A DNA stretch of 64,000 nt, taken from Pyrenula massariospora. Its lineage: Eukaryota > Ascomycota > Eurotiomycetes > Pyrenulales > Pyrenulaceae. The stretch is from positions 62,001-126,000 of the forward strand of contig JAGFMI010000029.1 of NCBI GenBank assembly GCA_021030905.1, given 5' to 3'. Positions 44,582 through 56,500 of the stretch are shown piece by piece. The position numbers and the translations under genes are program-made. Below the pieces are notes generated by a model. It was not told the origin of the DNA. It saw only the letters and a program-made list of their open reading frames with translations, and ran no database searches. The stretch's first letter is position 1; every line of letters starts with the position of its first letter.

Positions 44582-45643
44582 ATGATACCGCTTCACACTC
44601 CTTTCGAAGACGACGAGAGCGTCTTCGTGGGCTACGCAGACAATAATTCAAGCACCACTCAGGGCGTTGCGTCTTCTATCGCTCATGGTCCTAGTCGCAG
44701 CCTGATTCTACCTCCTCTTTATCAAAGGATCGTTCCTCCACGGTCTCAGCTGCCTCCCGGTGCTGTCAGCCTCGTCTCCGTCGATGAAGACCCTCATGCC
44801 TTTATCGTACAGGAGCTTGACTTGTCCCGCTTGAATAGGCTGCACAAGCACCTCTGGCTTGCAGGGCTGGAAAGGCCTGCCCGACCATTGCACCAACAGG
44901 TGGCTATTGGACGCACTATCATCGTCACCGAGTCCGCGGACCTACACCTGCTCTGGAAAGATACCCGCATCTACGTGAAGCCACTGCCAGATTTCTTATT
45001 ATGTTCCACCATTTGGGACCGGTATCTCAACCGCGACAAGGAATTACACGAGCGTGCCTGCGGCCTTCTGATATCATATCTATGGCTTATTGCCTACCCT
45101 AGCGACTGGCGGCTTGCTCAAACGCTTGGTCTCTTACCACAAACGGTGACATGGGAACGCTGGGCACGCTTAGCCCACTCTATATCCGTACACCTCGACA
45201 TTCAGACCTTAAACGGAATTAACATACGCTTTCGCTATGGTGAGCTACGTCTTTCGCGCGTAAATTGGATCACCCGCCTATGCTCAACAACCGCGGGGCT
45301 TACGAGTCTTATACGTGGTCACCGCTATGGCTACACGCAGTACGGTTCGTTTATCGAAGGCAACCTTGGCTGGCTCGTGACAGCTGCTGTCTATGTCGGC
45401 CTCGTTCTCACCGCAATGCAGGTCGGGCTTGCGACAGACCGCCTTAAAAATGATAACTCATTCCAACGTGCGGCGTACGGGTTCACCGTATTTGCCATAC
45501 TTGCACCCGTCGGGATTGCGGCAGTGGTACTTGTACTTTTGATAGCGTTGCTACTATTCAATTTACAGTATACTATACGCTCGGCGAGTGACTGGACGCG
45601 CGTGTCAGCAATGGAATACAAGCATGAGAGGGCTCAAAGATGA
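44582..45643 (+). CDS. DUF6601-like membrane protein, paralogue 1
   Basis: Single exon, 353 aa. About 80 residues of low-complexity N-terminus precede the core. The core reads LHKHLWLAGLERPARPLHQQ, IIVTESADLHLLW, IYVKPLPDFLL, then ISYLWLI, YGELRLSRVN and two C-terminal membrane segments (GWLVTAAVYVGLVLTAMQVG and IAAVVLVLLIALLLF). This is the fungal DUF6601 pattern: a cytoplasmic helical domain plus a hairpin of two membrane helices. Function unknown. A paralogue lies at 48902-49811 in the same direction, with the H...NCQ gene between them in the opposite direction. Unlike the paralogue it has no intron at the YGELRLSRVN position. Stops of this gene and the H...NCQ gene converge with 230 bp between them. 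Confidence 0.82.
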   Translation: MIPLHTPFEDDESVFVGYADNNSSTTQGVASSIAHGPSRSLILPPLYQRIVPPRSQLPPGAVSLVSVDEDPHAFIVQELDLSRLNRLHKHLWLAGLERPARPLHQQVAIGRTIIVTESADLHLLWKDTRIYVKPLPDFLLCSTIWDRYLNRDKELHERACGLLISYLWLIAYPSDWRLAQTLGLLPQTVTWERWARLAHSISVHLDIQTLNGINIRFRYGELRLSRVNWITRLCSTTAGLTSLIRGHRYGYTQYGSFIEGNLGWLVTAAVYVGLVLTAMQVGLATDRLKNDNSFQRAAYGFTVFAILAPVGIAAVVLVLLIALLLFNLQYTIRSASDWTRVSAMEYKHERAQR

Positions 45644-45873
45644 CGTGTCTCGACCTTGGCAAGTTCGAAAAATTCTTCAGATAAGTCCAAGACAAAGGCT
45701 AAACTCAGACGACCTAGAAAGATCACACTTTGGAAAGGACTGGTAGCCTACGAAAGATACACTGTGGACGACGAGCCGTGAAGAACGATAAGATGATTCT
45801 ATATTAGCGGGGTCGGAAGAAGTACAGCAAGATTCGTCATGGATTTAGCAGCTGACAGCAACAGGTACTGTGG

Positions 45874-47867
45874 CTATGATCCCACAGAAAATGAGGGATC
45901 CTTTTTCGGGATATCACCACCGCTGTCCGTGCCAGGTGAATGCACCTCGTCACTTGGAATACTTGAGGGCGTCGAATTTTGATCGCAGTCCAAAGACATA
46001 TCAGTCAGCAGGGATTCCGAAGACGCGTCCGAGTCTCCCGCGACGAGTTGCGCCATCATATCTGCCGTCGCCATATCCATTGCATCGAGATTCACATTTT
46101 CCTGACCTTCGTCATTCAATTTAGCTTCAATATCATTTCTCGCGCTTTCATCGTTGGAGCCGAGATCTTCAACAAGCCCAAGACCTTTCAACGAATCGAT
46201 ACCTTGCGTCACTTCTTCTACTAAGTCTTTGTCCTTCTGCTGTGTGCTTGCGGGGAAACTTTCTGCGCTTTTCCAACGCCTAAACTTGGACTTGATACGA
46301 TTCTTCATTTCCTGCTTCTTGCCTTCAATATCTGGCCTGTTCGTGATGATGGGATCAAGATTCTTCGGTACACCCGTCGCGAATGCATCTGATTCAATAA
46401 CGTTGTTCGCATCGTTCTCTGGCACTTCAGTCTCTGCACTGCAAGGTTCGGTCTCGATGAACTTTCGATCGTCCTCCATGGAGAGATCGTCAGCCGCCTG
46501 AGTCTCCTCCAAATCGTCATCCGTTCTAACTATACACTGTTGCTCCGTGTTCTTGTTCTCGAGCGCTACATAACTCTTGCGCTTCTTTAAAGATTCCGAA
46601 CTTTTCCACCGTCTATACTTATCCCGAGCCTGATGTCTTAAAGCATGTTTTTTTGCGTTGATTTCCTTCATTGTTTCAATGCTAGTAGATGTCATGTGCC
46701 TGGCCCTGTCGGCATATTTGGGGCCTAATGCTTGATCGAGAAATTGTTGTCGCTGCAACATCACTTGCGGATGCAGGTAGTAATAGTCCCATCGCTGATC
46801 AATGTAGGTCAGTTTCTTGTTCGCAGAGGCCCAGAAAGCTTTGTTCGAGCGCTTCTCCAGGTGTGGCTTGACCTCCTCAATGACCTTCTTACACCAATAA
46901 AAATAGATCGAGGCAAAAATTGAGCCGACTGCGGAGATCCAGAAAGTTGACTTGCTGGTGAGAGTCTTGTCGACAATTGTACGCTGTTCCTCGGGTTCTG
47001 TGATGGCAATTGCAAGGAAGGTGGCGAAAGTCTGGCAATTATTGACCCACAAGTTGTACTGAGACTTGTCATCGGAGCCTGCAAAATGCTGCTCATACAT
47101 TCGCTTCGCGCGAGCGCGAATGCGACGATGTGAATGGGAAGTTGTGCTTTCGTACAAACATTCCCAACCCCTGCCAAATGTCTTGTCCTGAGCTATGAGA
47201 AACCAGATACCTTTCGATCTCTCCCCGGTAGAGCCTGTGTTGAACAGTTCTTCCTTCTCACTCAGCGGCCTGACTTCTTGTGTCTTCTCATCCGTGAAGG
47301 AAAGGGGATCTTTCAACTCATAATAATAATTACCGACCTAAACAACATTCAGCAATACAGATCTAGCACCATGTGATGGAGTTTGCATACTTGGAGGCAC
47401 CAGTGTGAAGTCCGTGGCCTATGAGGTCCGTACTTGAATGCCCGGATGTTGCGATTATAGATCCTCAAGACTTGAGGTTCTTCATTATCGTCGTCTGCAA
47501 TCTCCTTGTCGAGATCCTGGTATTCCTCTGGATCGAATATGCGCTGCAATGCCTGTTCACGAGCCTCTGAGCGTTTAGGGTGCTCGCTACCAGCAGTCCA
47601 CATGACACCGAGCAAGCCCCATAACATGAACAAATGGATTGAAACAGGATGATGCATGGCTGCTGCTATCACACCAGCCCGAGCTTGAGCAATTGCCGGC
47701 GTGATGGCGCGTTCCTTTTCGTCTAGACCCAGAAAATCACCTAAGACAATGCCCGCCCTCCGTCTCGACTTCCTGAAGAACACTCGAGCATCTTCCGAGG
47801 TGAGCCATTGGCCAATGTGCTGGGCGAGGTTGAGAGCCGAGTTAGGGGATTTGGTACGTGTTGTCAT
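45874..47867 (-). CDS. H...NCQ papain/LRAT-like protein with long charged tail
   Basis: Exons 47391-47867 and 45874-47337 in phase 0 over a 53-nt intron; 646 aa. The junction rebuilds TSHWCLQ-VGNYYYELKDP, parallel to KHWVLYTYGKKYEL of the gene at 32541. About 105 residues later comes YNLWVNNCQTFATFLA. His155 and Cys260 are the candidate catalytic pair of a permuted papain/LRAT-like fold. A hydrophobic stretch near 75-95 and another near 285-305 (TFWISAVGSIFASIYFYW) suggest membrane contact. Residues 310-646 form a charged tail with coiled-coil character and two copies of a K-(F/Y)-RRWKS-(S/A)-ES motif. Substrate and reaction unknown. Lies between two DUF6601 genes. Confidence 0.78.
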
Positions 47868-48901
47868 ATTCTATGTTCGGTTCAGACGGCGTTGCTTGCC
47901 TTACTTTTGGCTTTGTGTGGTTCTTGTTCGGTGATGTCCCAGAGTATGCTGTACAGGCATCAGACTTCCTACAGCCTGAAAGTGCACCCGGTATGCAGAC
48001 ATGTTGTCCATCTTGTAGTGTAATGTGTGGTAAAAAGGTGGCTAGGCGCCCCCGAAGCTCATGCCCCGGCACGCCCTAGCATCCCCTCAATGAAGACAGC
48101 CTTCGCCATGATAAGCCGCCAGGTGGCGGGAATATGCCTTGTCCTGTCGAAAGCGTCGAATAATGAGGCTCTGCCGAGACATCAGAGGCTTGAAGGATCA
48201 CGCTAAATGCTCGCTACACAAGAATCGGCCCCTTAAATGAACGGTGATACTTTCCGCAGTGTCGCAATTGAGCAGTAAGAATGCATTAACACGTCACCTT
48301 TCACACGGGTATAGGCGCGAGCGATGCTCTTTCCAGTATCTAGTCGATTGTTTCACTAGGCGAGGTATCTGTAAGTCTCCCTTAGTGAGTCGGGGCTGGT
48401 GCCACCAAAACATTGGGGTCCGGATTATTTTCGGATTGAAGAGTTCGTGACCGGCATCATACCAGGAGCTTCCTAGCTTCCTCTCTCTTATTGCCGTTGT
48501 GCATGGACATAGAGATGCTTATAGGATCTAAGATCTTTTGGATACCAGACCCTTCATCTGCAGGTTCCCTGCGTGCACAAGCCTTCCAGAACGACGGATT
48601 CGATAAGCACGGCTCTCAGATAACAAGATACGGGTTAACGCCGGCCCGGCATTGCTTTTTGATTTTAAAGAAGTCAAGAGCAGACTTGACGCTTTCGCAG
48701 TATGGGTTTTCACAGTGAGCATGACATCGAAAAGGTACCGGATGAACGTGAATCCTCAAGCCTACTTAAGGCGATATCTGATCTGAGCAGACTCCCGACC
48801 CACCCTTCACACGAGAGGTAGAACTCCTCCACTCAGACCCCGAGTCGCGGAACCTCAAATTTCCGCCTCTCGTACGCTTTCGTGGTCATCGAGGCCCCAT
48901 C
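47868..48901. other. divergent promoter interval, about 1 kb
   Basis: Between the minus-strand H...NCQ gene and the plus-strand DUF6601 paralogue 2. Short frames without domains. The last bases before the ATG (CATCGAGGCCCCATC) resemble the leader of DUF6601 paralogue 1 (CATCGAGGTCACCACCC). Confidence 0.4.
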
Positions 48902-49811
48902 ATGGCATCCACATCGAGCCACGAGTACCTCTACGCACGTTTCACTACGCCTGAGCTCGATAGGCTTCGTGATAAGCATCTTTGGCTTGCCGGCCTCCCG
49001 GGCCACATCCGGCCATTGCATCGCCTCGAAGCTCAAGATCTTAAGATTGTGATCACCGAAGAGGCGCGCATGCACATGATCTGGAGTGCGCACCGCGTGC
49101 ACCTCATGCCACTTGACCAGGTGCTGATCGATTTTAGCCGGTTCCGCGCGTGCTTTTGTGAACCTGGGGAGTTCCGGCCGGAGCTTTATGGGGCAGCACT
49201 CGGGGTACTGCTTTCTTACGTGCAGCTTGTTGCATTTGAAAGCGACTTGCGCATTGCCCAGAAGAGCGGTCTAGCACCGCGTGGTGTTACGTTTGAGCAG
49301 TGGGTTGATTTTACGGCGACAGTGGTGAAGACTGTGGAAGAGCAGAACCTTCGCACCATGCTGCCACCGAGGTGGGACTTTGGTCTTCTTAGACTTGGTA
49401 CGTCTGAAGAATATGATCCATTCTAAGTCACCAGCTAAATTTCCCTCCATCTTTTCAGGTCGTGTCAACACTGTCTACCGCCTGAACAACTGGCGCAATC
49501 TAACCAAAGCTATTCCTGGCTACTATACCGAATCTCTCGGTTACAACGCCTTCCTGGAACGCAACTTGCGCTGGTTCTTCGTCTTCTTCGCATACGCCTC
49601 TATCGTCCTAAATGCCCTGCAAGCCGGACTGGCGACTACAGACGGCCAGCGAAACGACCTGTTCAACCGCTTCGGCTGGGTGGCAACCATGTTGGTCATG
49701 GCGACGCTCGCCGCCGGCATTGCCTCCGTTTTTGGCATACTACTCGTCGTCATCTTGGAGAACACGGTCTTTGCATTGGCTATGCTGAGCAAACGCACAA
49801 TGTCTACTTAA
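48902..49811 (+). CDS. DUF6601-like membrane protein, paralogue 2
   Basis: Exons 48902-49397 and 49459-49811 joined by a 61-nt intron (GTACGT donor, CTTTTCAG acceptor, codon G|GT = Gly); 282 aa. Core blocks match paralogue 1: RDKHLWLAGLPGHIRPLHRL, IVITEEARMHMIW, VHLMPLDQVLI, LLSYVQLVAF and LLRLGRVNTVYR. Two C-terminal membrane segments follow (WFFVFFAYASIVLNALQAG and a second of about 22 residues). It lacks the roughly 80-residue N-terminal extension of paralogue 1. Identity between the two looks low outside these blocks, so the duplication is old. Function unknown. Confidence 0.84.
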
Positions 49812-50700
49812 CGTGGAGCAGTGGAGACTAAAAGAGTCTGGCCCGCACTGGTACCAACACACCGTCGTACGAGGGACCCTTATTATTGCGTTTCCATGCT
49901 AAACTTCGGCCACTTCCCTCGATTTCTATCATTCTTTATCAAGTACCATCTCGCCTCCTTGCTCAATTCCCATGACTACACGTCTGATGGCTTGGAAAAT
50001 GACCAAATTTCGACGGCTGGGGCAAATTCTTCTACGGGCAGGCTGTGCTACACGGAACCGATTGTGCTGCAAGGCCAATCAATCTGTTGCTTACATAGCC
50101 CTTCTGGTGTTGCCAAAGCCTAGCTGAGAATTCCTTGTCCCTTCTGATAACGAGCATTTGAGAAAATACTTGATTACATCATCGGACGCTACATGGAGCT
50201 CTTGACGGGACCTAACAGAAATTTCGGTATCAGTGTTCTAGAGCTAACCGTATCGATGTCTTCTCTATGACTATAAGTGCTTTGTTGTCCCGGACCGATT
50301 AAAAGCTTATGAACGGCAAAGACACGGATTGTGACTCTCACGAACATTGACCCAGGCTATCTGCTGAAATGAAAACCGCCAGTGAAGACTCGAGATGCAT
50401 AATCGAGACCTAGAGAAGGACATATATTCCACAACGTACCAAGTATCAGACTCCCCATTGCAATCGAGACAGTCTATAGTCCTATTTTCTGTTCCCGAAC
50501 AAGCTGTAATCTTGTATCTGTCCAGATGCTTTCGGTCCAGCGCTCGCAGATTCCAACACACACATTCTCGCCAGATCCTTCGAGCAGATGATACTCATCG
50601 GAAAATGCAAAGGTTCAGAAGACGAAATCCTAAATTATCAAGCACACGGCATTATCAGTCTCCGCCTCATACGACCTCAATTTCCATGAGCTGGGCTGTC
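49812..50700. other. intergenic, no gene supported
   Basis: Convergent interval between DUF6601 paralogue 2 and the exonuclease gene. A 133-codon plus-strand frame (50395-50796) overlaps the end of the exonuclease gene and has no domain. Confidence 0.4.
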
Positions 50701-51450
50701 TCACCTTGCTGGAAATGTTGGCCCAATCGCCATGTGTCTCCCATTTCCAATGAAAATTGGGCTCTGCGACTGCGTTACTCGTTGCAAGGTTTCTGAATGC
50801 ACTTGAGCCGCGACTGCCGGGGTGAGTCGCTTGGCATACACAGTGAGCAAAGTCGGCAACAGCATGACGTCCTGTACAGAATAGTCCAACAGCGCGTCCG
50901 AAAGCGGTCGGTTTAGCCACACTTCATAAGATCCGCCTTTGTCAGGTGCAAACATCTCGATACCGACTTCTTTGATACGTCGACATTCCGCCAGAGCTGA
51001 GTAACCTAGACCCGAGTCAAGGTCGATGCACTTCCCTAGGCCGCTAAGGTACTTCCCCTTCTTAATACGAGTAGCAAATTCAAGTAACTGAATATCAACA
51101 ATGCCTTGCAACCGAATGCCAAAGTGGTTAAACAGTGCGTCAGAGTCCTTGCGGACGTCGAAGAAGAGTTTCGGGATAGCGTCTGATTCGAAGATCAATT
51201 TGAGAGTCGTACCATCATTGCTTTGGAGACTTTGAGTTGAAAAGGCTAGATGTTGAAGGATATGCACGTCTACAATGAAGACACGGCGGACAGGCGGAAC
51301 GAGAATTTGAATGATGGATATGGCGCCATGACGGGAGAGATTGACACCTTCTATGTCGACAAAGAGAAGTGGCGGCTGAATAGGGCTGGTCTGGATTGCT
51401 TGGAAGAGGTCTTGGATTGCGGAGGCCGCGTTGATGACCGTGTAAGCCAT
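50701..51450 (-). CDS. 3'-5' exonuclease-domain protein (DEDDy, RNase D/EXD-like)
   Basis: Single exon, 249 aa from the Met at 51450 (MAYTVINAASAIQ); an 18-residue in-frame extension is less likely. Motif I is LLFVDIEGVNLSR (Asp32, Glu34), motif II KLFFDVRKDSDALFNHFG, and motif III LLDYSVQDVMLL, with the Tyr and Asp of the DEDDy class. This is the ribonuclease-H-like fold that removes nucleotides from the 3' end of RNA or DNA. GIVDIQLLEFA between motifs II and III is also family-typical. The protein is essentially only the exonuclease domain, so it probably works with partners. No targeting signal. The target nucleic acid is not readable; RNA-silencing-related EXD proteins are one possibility. 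Confidence 0.88.
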   Translation of the reverse strand: MAYTVINAASAIQDLFQAIQTSPIQPPLLFVDIEGVNLSRHGAISIIQILVPPVRRVFIVDVHILQHLAFSTQSLQSNDGTTLKLIFESDAIPKLFFDVRKDSDALFNHFGIRLQGIVDIQLLEFATRIKKGKYLSGLGKCIDLDSGLGYSALAECRRIKEVGIEMFAPDKGGSYEVWLNRPLSDALLDYSVQDVMLLPTLLTVYAKRLTPAVAAQVHSETLQRVTQSQSPIFIGNGRHMAIGPTFPAR

Positions 51451-53587
51451 GATGGTAAGTTGCAGTGGTGGATGACAGAAGGAAATCTGGGATTGACTTG
51501 ACAAAGTCCTTAAATGCTAATACAGCGCTTTTTCAGGCACCCGTCGGCAGATCCAGAATCACCTGGTGATATAACTTATACATCACGGTGAGGCAGCAGA
51601 GCAAACTCCTTTGTGACCTGCAGATTGCGCTGGGCAGCGAGTGCATTCATTATGCGCGTACCCCGGAACGCAGCTGCGAAAGAGTCTAGATTTCATTGCA
51701 AGCACTACTTCACTGCTTTACATCATCTCTTGACACCGTCGCAAAATCCGACGTCCGTATCATGTTAGAGACCGGGGAACAGTACCAATTAAGAGGGTCA
51801 GTATGGTGGTTCGCCTATTAGCATATCCACGGATGTCAGCCTTCGTGGCCAAAATCAACGCCTTAAGATACATTTCTCCTGTGACATCTAGCTTTCAGCG
51901 CACGTTCCAATGTTTTGGAACTAAAGAACTAGCGTTATAAACCGAAGAATAACAGGTCCGAATCAAGCCTTGAAATCGCGATGTCTTTCATGATTTTCTA
52001 GATTGCCCCCTATTCTTTGCACCAAGGATCCTAACGGTGATTCTAGCTGATCTGAAATACCGCGGGTAACGACAGATAGTGACGGAATCGAGTTTCTTTG
52101 TTCCAAAAATATTCATGCAGGAGGTACCATTAGCATTTCTCCTCTCCTCTCGCCGTCCCGGAAGTGAAATTAGCGACGACTATGCGATGGAGAGATCTGC
52201 CGAGATCCGGCTGCCAGAGAAAAATACTGTCACCGGCATGTCTCACTTTGATGCGCTCGCCAGCACCTGCGAGCGAATTTGTCTAGTTCTGCTAGAATCA
52301 TATTTCCCCAATCTAGCATATTCCATCACAATCAGGCTAAGAAACAGCTCCGCAACAGAGAAACCACACGGAGTTTCATCTCGTCACTGCCTGCAAGACA
52401 TGCCCAGCACCCCTGCGTAAAGCCAAATCTCTTTTCTCAACCCAATGCTGCGACGAAATCCTAATATTCGCCGTGGCCGACGGGCTACCCGCACCTCTTC
52501 AACTTACACGAGACTCTAACGTCGGAACAAAATGATCCTCAAGGCATGCAAATTCACTGGTCAGCTTGTCAGTGCTCGCCGTTCCCGTCCACCCCACGGT
52601 CACCATCGGGCTCCATCCCTACCAAAAAAACATGCATAGCATATTCCTCCCCCCCCGTCGGACACGCACATATACATGCACCACCTACAGAAAATCCCAG
52701 ACCAAGCCCACCGGCCAAGACCTTACAACAGAGCAGTACGCTACAGTATATCCCTGTCCAATATCGAGCCCAAGGACAGTCCTAACACGTAGCACCTCCA
52801 ACATCTCCAACACGTAAGCCCAGCCTATTATCACGCTCGCCCTAGCTACCAGGAACTTCCCCGTTGCGCAAGGTGTGTTTGTCGATCGAGCAGAGGGCCG
52901 GTGGGATAGAGGCGAGATTTCGTTGCGCGGGTCTTTTGTTAGAGTATGCTTATCCTTATCTCATCATACATACACGTATAGAAAGCTTGCGAACACAACA
53001 TCCCCGACCGACCCAGAGCGGACGAGTATATAGGCCATCGACGGGGATTATACATGGCGATGCCCACGTCGATGCGAACACTTCTGCTCGCCTTATAATC
53101 ATGGAAGAGTACGCACGGAAACTTACATCTAATCCAGTCCAATCCGCTCCATCGTAGTCGCGTATGCCAATCCCAGTCTTCCCCCTCCCCTCCTTTCCCT
53201 CCTCGTCACCTTTTTCCTCCACCACCGCCGCTTTCACCCACTCCCTCCCTCTTTAACTGCACGGATCCCGCCATGTCCGCGCTCCACAGCACCGCCCACC
53301 ACACCAGAGAATCAGTCAGTGCACACGTGCCCGCCTGCTTGTTCCATCAATAGAAATGCGATGTACGGTTCATGCAAGTCGGTCGGGAGCTGAGTGTTGA
53401 ATGATGTGAGTGAGGCGCATAAAGCGTGTTTTTGGCGAGGATGGTGAGGGCAGGCAGGGGCGCTTGAAGTTTGTTTGTAGTGTGGTTGCCATCAAGGGTG
53501 GAAGGTGTGCGATTCAGCGAAGGGATTCGAAAATGTAGCCCGCGATCTCTTGCAAATATGCCAGCACAGTCCCCGCCAGCTCGACGT
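51451..53587. other. intergenic, about 2.1 kb, no gene supported
   Basis: Short frames without domains, AC/CT-rich stretches around 52600-52830 and a C/T-rich block around 53165-53260. No tRNA or transposon frame recognised. Confidence 0.45.
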
Positions 53588-56500
53588 TCAGTCCTTCAGA
53601 CCCGAGTCCTTCTCGACCCTATAACCCCGGATCCTCACCCTCTCATCAGCCGACCCCTTCCACGCCCCCGTCATCCTTCGCATCCTCCCCTCCAAGTCCG
53701 AATTCAACTGCACCCTCACCACCCTCCTAACCAGGCTCTCCGCAACCCTGCACCTCCACCCATCCCTCACCCCCGCGCCCCCCTCATTCCCCAGAAACTC
53801 AGCAACCATCACCCTCTCCTCCACGCTGGGCACCTTGAGCACCGCATCCGTAAGGATGTCGAGCTCCTCCACGCGCCCCCCAAGCCCCTGCCGCTGCAAC
53901 CCCTTGAAAACGTCCACCGCCCGCTCCCCGAACACGCGGCATCTATCCTCAAGCGGCTCCCCATCGGGCTGAGACGCCGGGTACGGCAGCCCCCACATCT
54001 CCAGCGCGAAGGTCGGGGGGAGCACGCACGGCTTGCGTTCTGGCTCGTCTCGCCACGCGGGGTCGGTCCGCTTGTCGTCCACAATCTGAATAATCTTCTC
54101 GAGCAGCGGCCTCGCGTTCGCGCGCCAGACCGCGTACTCCGCCGCGTCGGCGTGCATGGAGGCCGTGGGCCGGAGCTGGCAGATCCACGGAGTCCAGGTG
54201 GAGAAGTGGGGGTCCTCCAGGTCCAGGAGGGCGGCGGCTTGGGCGAGGAGGTAGGCGTGGATTGTGTGCAGGCTGGCGGCGGGGCGGGTGGGGGAGGTCC
54301 AAGGTTTGTTGAGGAGGTGGGCGAAGCTGAATGAGGCGCTGTTGTAGGCTGTGATGCCGTGGTCGAAGAGGGAGAGGAAGTGTTTGCCGGCGTTGCTGGC
54401 GAGGAGGACGGGCTTGGAGTGGAGATCTTCGAGGAATTGCCGCAGGCGTGGTGAAGGGCGCATGTTTGTTATGGTGAATTGGTGGAGCATCTCGAGGATG
54501 TCGGCAGGGAGATGCGGTCGAGCCGACGAAGTAAGAAGGCGGTGCATGAGGAACGGTCGAACTGGCGTAGGAGGGAGGTTAAGATTCTCAGGGGTAAGAC
54601 CATGTCCTCGTAGAAAAATTCGCAGCCATCGGTCGTTAATGGTCACTGAGACCCTCACTGCAGGCACGACGACACGGTCAATCATCTTGTGGCGCACCCA
54701 TTCAGGCTGCGAGTAGCTTGTTGCAGTCGATACGAAGGCCGTGAGGAGGGGGGTAAGGCCGCCAGAAGTTTCATCAGATATCTCTGGCGGCTCACGCGAT
54801 TTCTCGGCTTTCTTCCAGTCGTCCTCGGTGGGCTGATGACGCTCACCGATTCCACCGATCACAGGTACAAGTGATTCGAAGCTATTAAAGACTTGTCTGG
54901 CCAGGTCTGAGGTAGCAGCGCCGTCACCTCGAGGTATTCTCTCCAAGAGCATCTCGATTACCGCCATCCGAATATCAATGTGGGATACGTTTTGAAGCAA
55001 GTCAGTGAGCACGTCTAACGCGTCTTGTGTTGATATAAAGTCTGCATCTCCAAGCAGTTGGGCGAGGAATTTGACCGTCGTGACTTTGACAAAGGGTTTT
55101 GCGGCTTTCGGATCCTCTGGTGCATCCTCTTTCTTCTCCTTAGACATTTTCAGCTTCTTCTGGACCCCAATCGCAAAATTCATCAGACACTCTTTGGCAG
55201 CTTTCGGCGAGAGTCTTCGAAGAAAAGTCTTTGTCAAGAGCTGACGATGCCATGAGCTCGCATCTGGCCGCTCAAGTATGGTTCGCATGACAAGCTTAGA
55301 GCCTAGGAGAGGACGATCACCGGCACAAAGTGCTCTCAGAAGACCGTAAGCTACCTGCTCGAGAGAGGAAATTTGAGGGTCATCGGATTTCATTGCTGTC
55401 AATCTGTCAAGTATGTGACAGGTAAAATTTTCCAGCAGAGTTGGTGGAACGTTCCCTATAACTTCATTGCTCGCCAATGCGGTCACGGCATCCATTTCGT
55501 ACAGTTCAGGCCGAAGAAGAAAATCCGAGTCAAGGAAGAGCGGCGGATATCGCACGTCATCTAGAGAAGGAAATGGCGAGGCAAGCATACGTGGGCCATC
55601 TTTACCGGATCTTCTTTTAGCATCGAGGTACAATATTGCCGCTGCAATAGTACCCTCGCGAACAACTCTCGATTGATGTACAGACCACATCGTCGGACGA
55701 TAACGCCCTTCGACGCGTGGCCTTGGACGACTAAGCATTGAATCAACGCTGCCGTAGAACCCTCCGGCATCCAGAAAGCAGTCCAAAATAGTGGGCTCCA
55801 TGTTTCTGCACTCTTCTTTAACAGGTTCTGCGTGGGCTAGATCCCATTCAGTACTCATTTCGGGATCGGCATCGCTGGGAAGCACAGGGTAGCTTGGATC
55901 GGCGACCTCAGTAGGTAGTTCGGAGGCAAGATCTGGCAGGACACGAACAAACACCGCCCTCCAGAATCGTAATGCTTCTTTATCATTCATCCTGTCTCCG
56001 GTCAAGTCTTTCTTGACATGTAACCATGACTGATGAAGGTGCGCCTTCTGCTCTTCCTGCGATCTTTGCTGCAAGACGTGAATTTTTAGAGCCAACGTAA
56101 AGCTGTCGACGAAACAGCCTATAGCACGTCTTGTGTCGTCGTCCTCCGGTGGATGACTCAACACTAGACGAGGATCAAGGTGGACGACATCAGCAGCTCT
56201 CGAAGCAATATATGGCATGTTCCCGCTCGCAGCTTCATTGGCAGCAGTGTAGTCCCTTACTAAGTGCTGTATGGGCAAACCCCGAGGCCATGGTGGTGGA
56301 AGCGCAGCGACAAGCGGACAAGCTGTTGGCCGAAATCGTCTCCATATTTCATCCCGCTGTTTAGCCAAGTCGTCAAGAAAGTGGTAAGCGGTTGGTGAGT
56401 GTCGTGAAGGCAATTCTGAACTTGCAAGAGGTCCACCAGGACTTCTAAAATTCAACTTTTCGTACCCGTCTCTTAGTCCAACCTCTTCCGCATGCAGTAG

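Noticed and set aside
53471-54334. 287-codon plus-strand frame opposite the large helical protein
   Set aside because: Shadow of the G-rich 3' end of the minus-strand gene; Pro/His/Arg-rich, no domain.
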